The notes under the pieces were generated by a model. It was not told where the DNA came from. It saw nothing but the letters and a program-made list of their open reading frames with translations, and searched no databases. Positions 15,343 to 22,518 of a stretch of 23,350 nucleotides of DNA are shown here, in pieces. The translations under genes and the position numbers were made by a program. Origin of the DNA: Vulcanisaeta sp. UBA163 (lineage in GTDB: Archaea; Thermoproteota; Thermoprotei; Thermoproteales; Thermocladiaceae); NCBI GenBank assembly GCA_002496475.1, contig DAJV01000034.1:1-23350 (forward strand). The letters are read 5' to 3'. The first letter of the stretch is position 1, and each line of letters starts with the position of its first letter.

Positions 15343-16131
15343 ATGACCTTTGACGAGGTACTAACAGGAACCATGGGATTCGTACTGGCGATGGTAATCA
15401 TAGCACTGGTGCTTGGTGGTGGGCTCTATGGCTACTACGTCTATGTACATAAGCAGATACTCGAAAACTACCTATGGCCTGTGGCCGATGTTGTACCCTA
15501 TAATGGTGGTTACTACCTGGGCGTTGTTAATACAGGCCATGAGCCCATAATCATTAAGGAGATTTTTCTAGCCAACGGCAAGATTATTAATGTGAATAGC
15601 AGTGCATTAAGTCAGAATCAGTGGTGGTTTTATCAAGTAAGTCAATTACCAACTGCTGCACTTGTATGTTCAGCCGTGGACCCAAGCGTGTGCACTATAA
15701 CTAAGGTTAATGGTTGGGTTGATGATTACACAAGTGCTGGGAATGCGATCATGGTTATGGTGAATGATCCTTATAATGCCTCCTGGGTAATTACATGGAA
15801 TTACCTCAGTTTCACGAATTTAGGGGGTTGGTTCATAATCACAGGGCCGCTGTTTCAATACTACATAGTCAGTGGTTCTAAGTCATCTGTGTTTTACGTA
15901 AATCCGCCATATACACCGATTCAAATAAATATGAGGGCGTCATTAGCCAGTGATCCGATTAATTATTCGTGCGAAATCAAGCCATACCATGTAAGTAATA
16001 CATTTAACACTGGCAGCGTCATAAAGTTCAACATTAATTGTACCAGGGTAAATGGGATTTGCTTCTCAATACCGATATTATTTGGTAACTTACCACCTTC
16101 ACAAATATGCTTCCCGCCCTTACCTCCCTAG
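15343..16131 (+). CDS. membrane-anchored surface protein, possible minor pilin
   Basis: A 262-residue protein with one N-terminal hydrophobic helix (TMGFVLAMVIIALVLGGGLY, about residues 10-29) after a short acidic leader (MTFDEVLTG). The leader resembles, but does not fully match, a class III signal peptide because it lacks a basic residue before the glycine. The outside domain begins with a beta-rich stretch containing GVVNTGHEPIIIKEIFLANG, similar in style to the FlaF/FlaG and pilin beta-sandwich. Four cysteines and several sequons (NSS, NAS, NYS, NCT) fit an extracellular protein. A promoter box CTTTTAAATA (15313-15322) lies about 26 nt upstream of ATG 15343. A role as minor pilin or pilus base component is inferred from position. 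Confidence 0.6.
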   Translation: MTFDEVLTGTMGFVLAMVIIALVLGGGLYGYYVYVHKQILENYLWPVADVVPYNGGYYLGVVNTGHEPIIIKEIFLANGKIINVNSSALSQNQWWFYQVSQLPTAALVCSAVDPSVCTITKVNGWVDDYTSAGNAIMVMVNDPYNASWVITWNYLSFTNLGGWFIITGPLFQYYIVSGSKSSVFYVNPPYTPIQINMRASLASDPINYSCEIKPYHVSNTFNTGSVIKFNINCTRVNGICFSIPILFGNLPPSQICFPPLPP

Positions 16132-16207
16132 TCGTTAAAATTACGTGAAAAATCAAGACGCTACATGATGGAGTTGCCTTATTAGGAATATTTCCAAGAA
16201 TTCCCAA

Positions 16208-17182
16208 ATGAATAGGTTAAGTAATTGGTGGTACTACGCCGAGACAACAACTAAGATCTTAATCATTGTATTAATTGCATTATTAGTAATAATCGTTATT
16301 AGTCCTCGCCTTAGACCCTTACAGCCCATTGCCAAGGCCCTGGGTTTTATTGAGGTTAGGGAGGTTTATAAGACCGTGAATAATACGAGTAACATAACCT
16401 GCGTCACTAAGTACATAAATAAAACAATCCCCGTTTACATAAATAGGGCGATCTTCATACCCATGAATAACGTGAACTCCAGTGAAACCTGGTGGAATTA
16501 CACAGGTTACCTAATGGGGACTGGATGGTGTTGGGGTAGGATTTTAATAATGCCCAATGATACGGCTTGGCTTATAACGACGTGGATAACGCCTGATTGG
16601 TTATTGCAGGAAATGGGATTATCCACATGTAGTACGGGGTGCTATAACTTCTCATTTCCCTATGGAACGGAGCTTCTACGCGCCGTTTATTTACCTATGT
16701 ACTTAACAATAAACGGATCAACTAACCCCTTTCCTATTTATGGCATGGGCTACGTAGCGGTTAGTAATGAAACAATGAATTACCCATTTCCAGGCTTCAC
16801 AGTGATTATAATTGGGGACGTTATTGGGCATGGGCCTATCCCCGTAGTTCATGTCATAAACATAAACAGTAATTATGCAATACTTAATGTGTTCTCATTC
16901 AATATAACATTGGCATTAAACACAACCTACTATGGTTACTTAACCCTTACTAATTTACCCATTAATTCCTCCTTATCAATGCCGTACATCGTGCCCTGTA
17001 GACTCGATACACTTTACATGAATAACTCCCAAGCAGCCCTTAGCGTCACGGTACCATTTAGCACATACGTTGCATCAATACATAATTACGTGTATTATGG
17101 TAAATTAAGCCCAGAGCCCGCGACCTATAGGGAGACCTTTGGCTGGTGGGTTTGGCGTGTAGAGGTTAGTAATGAGCCTTGA
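16208..17182 (+). CDS. membrane-anchored, heavily sequon-rich surface protein
   Basis: A 324-residue protein with one transmembrane helix (about 17-34, ILIIVLIALLVIIVIS) and a large extracellular domain. About a dozen N-glycosylation sequons are visible (for example NTS, NIT, NKT, NYT, NDT, NFS, NGS, NET, NTT, NNS), far more than in neighbouring genes. Six cysteines could form disulfides (TCVTK, WCWGR, TCSTGCYNF, PCRLD). The domain is rich in aromatic and beta-branched residues, as in surface beta-sandwich proteins. It lacks the class III cleavage pattern, so it probably stays anchored in the membrane. Lying between prepilin genes, it may be a pilus-associated surface component or adhesin. 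The family is not recognised. Confidence 0.6.
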   Translation: MNRLSNWWYYAETTTKILIIVLIALLVIIVISPRLRPLQPIAKALGFIEVREVYKTVNNTSNITCVTKYINKTIPVYINRAIFIPMNNVNSSETWWNYTGYLMGTGWCWGRILIMPNDTAWLITTWITPDWLLQEMGLSTCSTGCYNFSFPYGTELLRAVYLPMYLTINGSTNPFPIYGMGYVAVSNETMNYPFPGFTVIIIGDVIGHGPIPVVHVININSNYAILNVFSFNITLALNTTYYGYLTLTNLPINSSLSMPYIVPCRLDTLYMNNSQAALSVTVPFSTYVASIHNYVYYGKLSPEPATYRETFGWWVWRVEVSNEP

Positions 17183-17273
17183 TATGAGCTGTAATGTTTA
17201 ATTATTATATTACAATGGTGAACCAAGGGTAGTGAGTGCATTAATCAAAGCTCAAAGTGAGTATTAAAATGAT

Positions 17274-17309
17274 GATCTAAAGTTAATAAGATCTACACTG
17301 GTTGATCTA
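17274..17309 (+). repeat. three GATCTA direct repeats upstream of the main pilin gene
   Basis: GATCTA occurs at 17274, 17290 and 17304, spaced 16 and 14 nt apart, in the 215-bp spacer before the pilin gene. The last copy runs into CTATAAAGG, a possible second TATA box. The copies end about 54 nt upstream of the pilin TATA box (17363-17372). They could be binding sites for a regulator; chance is not excluded. Confidence 0.3.
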
Positions 17310-17362
17310 TAAAGGAGAATAGTTAGTCCTGTAATACTCATGGGTTTTGCGTTTAATTTCCC

Positions 17363-17372
17363 CTTAAAAATA
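17363..17372 (+). promoter_or_regulatory. core promoter of the main pilin gene
   Basis: CTTAAAAATA is preceded by CCC and centred about 30 nt upstream of the pilin ATG at 17398. Confidence 0.5.
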
Positions 17373-17397
17373 AATTCAATACCTAATTCTGACCAAT

Positions 17398-17823
17398 ATG
17401 GGTAGGTCAACTAGGGGCGAGTTCAATCTGCTATGGATAGTGGTAACCGTGGTGGGTATAGTGATGGCAATAGTAATACTATACCTAGTGTATGGTGGTG
17501 CAATGAGGTCCCTAGGCATGGCCAATTACCTCAGTGGACAAGCAACCACTACAGGTGATCAATTAGTTGTTAACCTGAAGGCCGCTGGTGTTGGTACAAT
17601 AACCGTAAATAGCATTACGTTATATGCAGGAAACAGTGCCGTGTCATCAGGATGCTCGCTGAGTTCGGCAACACTTAATGGAAACTCGACATCTACTACA
17701 TCGCCATGGAGTCTTAAGCCTGGCGACACATTATCGCTCATTTACACGGGTTCCAACTGCCCAAGTGTTACATATGTTGATGTGTCCACAAATACGGGCA
17801 CGCAGATAATACAGGTAACGTGA
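17398..17823 (+). CDS. type IV pilin, probable main pilus subunit
   Basis: A 141-residue prepilin with a textbook archaeal class III signal peptide. The leader MGRSTRG is cut after G7, and the mature protein starts EFNLLWIVVTVVGIVMAIVI, a long hydrophobic helix that packs in the filament core. The remainder is a small Gly/Ser/Thr-rich beta domain (LYAGNSAVSSG, LKPGDTLSLIYTG) with two cysteines (C in SGCSLS and in SNCPSV) that could form one disulfide. Size and layout match Thermoproteales adhesion pilins. It has its own promoter and precedes the platform and ATPase genes. High expression would be expected for a main subunit, and the separate promoter fits that. Archaellin is an alternative, but the flanking set lacks a full archaellum operon. 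Confidence 0.8.
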   Translation: MGRSTRGEFNLLWIVVTVVGIVMAIVILYLVYGGAMRSLGMANYLSGQATTTGDQLVVNLKAAGVGTITVNSITLYAGNSAVSSGCSLSSATLNGNSTSTTSPWSLKPGDTLSLIYTGSNCPSVTYVDVSTNTGTQIIQVT

Positions 17824-17907
17824 TGATTCATTGCTTCAAAACCAATAAAAATTCATTATATCTTTTATTTATCATTGTCCTTTTAAAGTTATTACGTCAT
17901 TATTACG

Positions 17908-18981
17908 ATGAACCTTAGAGAGAGTGTTTCGGACCTAGTATTCATTATTAGGGTGCCCATTGAGGGTGTTGAATTTGCCGTCAATGAGTCAGCTAAGTTA
18001 AGCAGGGCATGGGCTAAGATAGCCACAATACTCAATTCCCTTGGTAGTCCATGGATGCTGCCCAGGAATTACAGACGTGAATTAGTGGCATTAGCTAGCA
18101 CTTACTTCTCAGCGGGTTCGGACCCCGGGATAACCTTCCTAGCCCTAATGAATAAGTACACATCCCTCCTTAATCAACAGATTGATTTTCAAACCCAGGC
18201 CTTAATAGCGGTAACGGTATTGAGCATAATGATTGGCATATTGTCCTTCCTAATAATACTGGGCGTCCCATTTATTGTGGGTGTTCTAGGGATTATCTTG
18301 GTGCCCGTAATACACTACTTCCAGGTTGAGGTCACGAAATATGATTATAGAAAGCCCAGTATCGTAGGGATAATCGCAGGTACAGTTGGCTATGCATTAG
18401 GTTATTTCCTGCATTTAGGCATTGAGAAATTGGTTATTACGACATTACTTGGATTTGGGATTGGGTTTGCGGTACTTTACCTACCACAGCTTCTCAGGTT
18501 TGCTAGGGACTATGCCGGCTTGGGTTCGAGGGTTCTGAGGTCCTTTGGTGAATTACTTAATTCACCCAGTCCAGAGCCTTTAAGACCTATGACCATTATT
18601 GAGAGGGAGTTAATGCCTCTGTGGGATTATGCATACTCAGTGGGTGTTCGTGAGTTTGTTGAGAGGATTGTGATGGTGGTTAGTGTATTCATTGATTATG
18701 TTAAGCGTTCAATAACGACCGGGTTAATTTACGGTCCATTTATAACGATTAGTTATGCATTCATGCTCTTTACGGTATATATCCTATCCTCATTAAATGC
18801 AAGCGTTGCCCTTGCCAATGTGCCAATGCCCATAACATTTAACATAGGTAATTTATCAACTGCCTTAATAGTGTTGGCTATATCCACGGCCGTGCTCACG
18901 GGCAAGGCCATACACTCAATAGGCCTTGGGATAACCCTAATACCAGTATTCCTCGCGCCATTAATACCGCTGGTTTGGTGA
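17908..18981 (+). CDS. FlaJ/TadC-like pilus assembly platform protein (short form)
   Basis: A 357-residue integral membrane protein that should form the inner-membrane platform coupling the ATPase to pilin assembly. Hydrophobic segments lie at about 98-118, 120-138, 152-170, 174-194, 272-294, 315-332 and 335-355. The cytoplasmic helical stretch before the first segment (SRAWAKIATILNSLG, then RRELVALASTYFSAGSDPG) and the one between segments four and five (about 197-270) resemble T2SSF-type domains. Archaeal FlaJ and TadB/TadC-type fusions are often 450 residues or more, so this is short at the N terminus. Its stop lies 6 nt before the ATPase ATG, so the two are co-translated. A TATA-like box (TTTTAAAG) lies about 24 nt upstream of the ATG. 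The call rests mainly on context. Confidence 0.7.
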   Translation: MNLRESVSDLVFIIRVPIEGVEFAVNESAKLSRAWAKIATILNSLGSPWMLPRNYRRELVALASTYFSAGSDPGITFLALMNKYTSLLNQQIDFQTQALIAVTVLSIMIGILSFLIILGVPFIVGVLGIILVPVIHYFQVEVTKYDYRKPSIVGIIAGTVGYALGYFLHLGIEKLVITTLLGFGIGFAVLYLPQLLRFARDYAGLGSRVLRSFGELLNSPSPEPLRPMTIIERELMPLWDYAYSVGVREFVERIVMVVSVFIDYVKRSITTGLIYGPFITISYAFMLFTVYILSSLNASVALANVPMPITFNIGNLSTALIVLAISTAVLTGKAIHSIGLGITLIPVFLAPLIPLVW

Positions 18982-18986
18982 TTAGT

Positions 18987-20552
18987 ATGCACGTGTCTAA
19001 GCCCAAGGTCATTGGTGAAGAGTTGGTTAAGCACTACGTTATTGAGGCTGATGGCGTCAAGTCCGATGTTGATGTGTATAAGGTTGTTGACCCTCAATAT
19101 GGTGTTCACGACTACATAGCCTACGTTATTGATAACGTTCCAGACTGGGCAATTGCATTGCCTATTGAGAGGATTGTTGAGATGATTAGTTCAGGGATGG
19201 AACTTAAGAAAGCCGTTATCAAGGGGCTTAAGGAAATTAGGGTTAAGACTAGTCAGGACAACGTCATTCTAGCTACTAACCTATTCCTACGTTGGAATAA
19301 TCACTATGGACCATTAACGCCGGTCCTAATGATGGATGATGTGACTGATATATACATAAATAAGGAGGGGAATAAGTTCGGTCTTGGCGGTATATACATA
19401 GATCATTCAGAGCTCGGTCTCGTCAGGGTCATGATTAGTTGGGATCTCTACGAGGTTAGAAAGGGTGGGAGGGTTATCAAGGCGATTAAATTCGACTTTA
19501 ATGAATTTGTGAATTACGTAATGAAGAGGGCAAGTCGTAGAGCTGGGACACCAATTACTGCTTACAACCCAGTAGCATCTGTGGTTGATTCGGAATTTGG
19601 TGTTAGGATATCCATCGAGGCTGAGCCGGTCAGTATGGGCTCCATAAGCATTAGGGTTTTGCCCAGGAGACCATGGACACTCCCCGAAATGGTGGGCAGG
19701 GGCATGATTAGTATTGAAGACGCAACTAGGCTTTGGTTCCTCGCTGATTATAAGGTCCCAATACTCATCATAGGTCCAATGGGCGCCGGTAAGACAAGCC
19801 TTCAGAATGCAATTGCCTATATGCTCGTGAACAAGCCTATGGCGATAATAATGGACGTAGCCGAGCTCTTCCTACCATATCATAAGGTTGTCAAGCCAAT
19901 GTTCGAGAGGGTTTCCTATGCACATGGTATAAGGAATATTGACAAGGCTGAATTGATTAAACAAGCCCTTAGGAGCGGTGTAGACATAGTCGTCCTTAAC
20001 GAGGCAAGGTCTAGGGAGGAATTCAGGGCGCTGGCTGAGGCCATAACACTTGGTCATGGTGCCTTAACTACATTCCACGCAGATAATATCAAGGCCGCGG
20101 AGGTTAGGCTCGAGAACCTTGGTTTAGAGGCCAGGGACCTCCTGAATATTGCGGTTGTTGTTGAGTTAGGCATGACTAAGCAATCTAGGTATAACCAAGT
20201 AACCAATGTGTATGAACTGGTCACGCATAGGTTTGTTAAGGCTATACACAACTTCAATGAATATCTACAGGTCCTAGGCAAGACGTATAGTGAGGACTAC
20301 ATAACTAAGCAATTGCAGTATAGGAGGGCCTTCCTGATGAAGGCGGTAAGCTCGGGACTTAATTACGAACAACTAGCCGGTTTATTATACGCGTTTTACA
20401 AGGATCCGGAGAAGTTCATTAAAGATGTTGAGAGTAACACGGCATCATCAAGCAGTACCGAACCAGCCACATTAAATAACCAGGAGATTCCAGAGGAGTT
20501 GCTTAAACTTGATAATGATTTTACAAATCCTTTTAAGCATGAATTAGGGTAA
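18987..20552 (+). CDS. type II/IV secretion-system ATPase (FlaI/GspE/TadA-like) of the pilus
   Basis: A 521-residue hexameric motor ATPase that powers pilus assembly from the cytoplasmic side of the platform. The C-terminal core carries every box of the family: Walker A GPMGAGKTS (263-271), the Asp box IIMDVAELFLPY (287-298), Walker B IVVLNEARSREEF (334-346) with the catalytic Glu, and the His box TLGHGALTTFHAD (354-366). Walker B has N-E-A-R-S where family members usually have G-E-V/A-R-G. The N-terminal 230 residues form the usual FlaI-like domain. The C-terminal 40 residues are Ser/Thr/Glu-rich and probably disordered. ATG 18987 is preferred over an upstream TTG, giving a start just after the platform gene. 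Confidence 0.9.
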   Translation: MHVSKPKVIGEELVKHYVIEADGVKSDVDVYKVVDPQYGVHDYIAYVIDNVPDWAIALPIERIVEMISSGMELKKAVIKGLKEIRVKTSQDNVILATNLFLRWNNHYGPLTPVLMMDDVTDIYINKEGNKFGLGGIYIDHSELGLVRVMISWDLYEVRKGGRVIKAIKFDFNEFVNYVMKRASRRAGTPITAYNPVASVVDSEFGVRISIEAEPVSMGSISIRVLPRRPWTLPEMVGRGMISIEDATRLWFLADYKVPILIIGPMGAGKTSLQNAIAYMLVNKPMAIIMDVAELFLPYHKVVKPMFERVSYAHGIRNIDKAELIKQALRSGVDIVVLNEARSREEFRALAEAITLGHGALTTFHADNIKAAEVRLENLGLEARDLLNIAVVVELGMTKQSRYNQVTNVYELVTHRFVKAIHNFNEYLQVLGKTYSEDYITKQLQYRRAFLMKAVSSGLNYEQLAGLLYAFYKDPEKFIKDVESNTASSSSTEPATLNNQEIPEELLKLDNDFTNPFKHELG

Positions 20553-20558
20553 GTATTG

Positions 20559-21365
20559 ATGCTTAAACCCAGGTTTGTCGTAGTATCATTTTTCAGTGGG
20601 CTAAAGGGTGGAACAGGGAAGAGCACATTGGCGAGTAATACGGCCATAGCCCTATCACAGGCCTTAAAGAGCAATGTATTACTTATAGATCTTGGGCTGG
20701 ACTCCACGGCAACGTCAAGCAGGATACTTGGCATAAACCCGGGTAAGTATGGCACAGTGGATTACATAAATAGTACCGTAGATAACGTAGACCAGTTAAT
20801 TTCAAGATCACCAATAACCCCAAGCGTCTACGTAATACCACCTGGCACACTTAGGACCTGGCAACTCAGTATTGACCCGGAGTCTGCGCAGGCTAGGTTT
20901 AACGGTCTCATAAACCACTCCGTAATGAAAACATTATCCCAAGCCGTCATTATCGACCTACCAGCTCACATGGACCAAGTAATAACGGTAAACTCCCTCA
21001 TTCAATCATCAATAATTAACGTGGTTCTGGACTACGCCACATACAGCGACTCAGTAGCCCAGGAAATTGATGAATACTACATACAACCAATGATGGCGAA
21101 GGGCTTTAGGAAAATAGTTAATGTAGTCCTAAATAAGGCAATACCCGGCCTAGACGTGATGGAGTCTAAAATAAGGGGCTTCACTCACAATGGTGAGTTC
21201 TTCATACTGCCCATGAGCCCCATAGTTCACTACCTAACATCAATAATGAAGTCCCTGGTCATGTATGCACCAAAGGGTTCTCTTGCAGATTTTAGAATAC
21301 CCTTTGATAAGTACATAGACACCTTAGCAAAGCAGATAAAGGCCATACTCACAGGAACCTATTAA
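20559..21365 (+). CDS. ParA/MinD-like ATPase of the pilus cluster (TadZ/CpaE-like role)
   Basis: A 268-residue P-loop ATPase of the ParA/MinD/SIMIBI class. The deviant Walker A is KGGTGKST (16-23), with the signature lysine K16. LLIDLGLDSTATS (41-53) matches the switch I region, and VIIDLPAHMD (130-139) fits Walker B. Such proteins dimerise on ATP and position cell structures; in bacterial Tad pili, TadZ/CpaE marks the pilus site. The gene starts 6 nt after the ATPase stop and has its own box CCTTTTAAG (20529-20537) 25 nt upstream, inside the end of the ATPase gene. Position inside the motor gene cluster argues for pilus placement rather than chromosome segregation. A TTG at 20556 is an alternative start. 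Confidence 0.82.
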   Translation: MLKPRFVVVSFFSGLKGGTGKSTLASNTAIALSQALKSNVLLIDLGLDSTATSSRILGINPGKYGTVDYINSTVDNVDQLISRSPITPSVYVIPPGTLRTWQLSIDPESAQARFNGLINHSVMKTLSQAVIIDLPAHMDQVITVNSLIQSSIINVVLDYATYSDSVAQEIDEYYIQPMMAKGFRKIVNVVLNKAIPGLDVMESKIRGFTHNGEFFILPMSPIVHYLTSIMKSLVMYAPKGSLADFRIPFDKYIDTLAKQIKAILTGTY

Positions 21366-21400
21366 CCAATCCTTTTAAGTAACTACTTACTATTAAGTCA

Positions 21401-21751
21401 ATGAGCAATCCCGTAGATCTTTTCCTAAGTAACGTAAAGAAGGAGAAGACCGAGGGTGAAGTAGCCACCCGTGGGCAAACCACCACGCAGGCTCAACAAG
21501 CACCACAGCAACCATCATTAGTAACCAGTCAGAATATGTTGAGGACATTACTTGAGGAGGTTAAGAAATTAACGAAGATCGAGAGAGCAATATTGGCGCA
21601 GGAAATGTTCGGGACTGATGATGTTTTTAGGCAGGTTACGGTCGATGATTGGGTGAAGTTACTCGAGGAGCGCGTGGGTAGTGAATATGCAAATGCATTT
21701 AAGACATGGGTAACTATCATAAGTTGCGGTGGTTCAAATGAACGTAAATAA
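21401..21751 (+). CDS. unrecognised 116-residue soluble protein in the pilus cluster
   Basis: A soluble protein with a charged start (LFLSNVKKEKTEGEVATRG), a Gln/Thr/Pro-rich flexible linker (about residues 25-42) and a helical C-terminal domain (NMLRTLLEEVKKLTKIERAIL, then VTVDDWVKLLEERVG). No transmembrane segment, zinc motif or enzyme motif is seen. A promoter box CTTTTAAGT (21372-21380) lies about 25 nt upstream of the ATG. Its end overlaps the next gene by 14 nt, so the two are translated together. Following directly after the ParA-like gene, it is a candidate adaptor for that ATPase. This is inferred from position only. Confidence 0.6.
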   Translation: MSNPVDLFLSNVKKEKTEGEVATRGQTTTQAQQAPQQPSLVTSQNMLRTLLEEVKKLTKIERAILAQEMFGTDDVFRQVTVDDWVKLLEERVGSEYANAFKTWVTIISCGGSNERK

Positions 21752-22238
21752 GCAGGAATTAAAGGATCTGAAGAAGATAGATAAGAGAGTTAAGGTTGAT
21801 GAGGTAAGAAAAGTAAGGCTTAGGGTAAGGCCTATTAATGTAAGGGTCATTACCATTGGTAAGGAAGAACAAAGACTGGTAAAGAAATGGAGCTCTAAAT
21901 GCGCTGAGCCGCTCAGGGAATTCTGCACCTCGGTCCTTACCAAACTCCTTACCTACTTCACATCAAAATCAATTAATGACCTACTAAATGAAGTAATGAA
22001 GAAAGGCCTTAGTCTCGAAACCACCCTTATCCTACTTAGCCAATATGACTTGATAAACAATGACGATGCCCTAGTTAGGAATTATTTAAATACGGGAAAT
22101 GCCGACATAAATCTTCTCACAAGTATCCTATCAAAAAATAATGTAAATATTAAACCAGAGGAACTTAAGCAAATTATTCAATCAAGTACTGGTAAAACAG
22201 AAAGAACAAGCTTAATTTCCAAACTTTTCAAACATTAA
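21738..22238 (+). CDS. unrecognised 166-residue soluble protein in the pilus cluster
   Basis: A soluble protein with a very basic N-terminal 50 residues (KQELKDLKKIDKRVKVDEVRK, then RLRVRPINVRVI) and a helical C-terminal domain with leucine- and asparagine-rich repeats (KGLSLETTLILLSQYDLIN and similar). Two cysteines lie in SSKCAEPLREFCTS. No membrane segment is seen. The ATG at 21738 is preferred over a GTG at 21729, giving a 14-nt overlap with the upstream gene. The basic N terminus could bind nucleic acid or the inner membrane face. It may form a pair with the 116-residue protein. The family is not recognised. Confidence 0.6.
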   Translation: MNVNKQELKDLKKIDKRVKVDEVRKVRLRVRPINVRVITIGKEEQRLVKKWSSKCAEPLREFCTSVLTKLLTYFTSKSINDLLNEVMKKGLSLETTLILLSQYDLINNDDALVRNYLNTGNADINLLTSILSKNNVNIKPEELKQIIQSSTGKTERTSLISKLFKH

Positions 22239-22518
22239 TCCTGCAATCTCCATACTGTCTTACTCAAGGCCCATTCAAAGAAAAATCCATACCAAATGCT
22301 ACCAACCCCTCAGTTCTCCGGAAATGAATGGTAATAGTAGATCTGTGTATAGTAAAGAATTTACTTAAATTATAAAATATTAGTAATATATTATTAATAT
22401 TTTTATAATTTAATATAATTAATTACCATAAAAATTACTTGTTAATATTAGATAATTTAAGTTATGTAATAAAAGTTAAATCTTTTAAGTGCAAATGAAT
22501 TGAAATATATTTTGCAAT
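22239..22518. other. AT-rich spacer with the KaiC-like gene promoter
   Basis: About 280 bp with an A/T-rich core (22360-22470, runs such as TATTAGTAATATATTATTAATATTTTT). The box CTTTTAAG (22482-22489) lies about 33 nt upstream of the KaiC-like ATG at 22519. No gene is seen. The spacer marks the likely right end of the pilus cluster. Confidence 0.4.
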
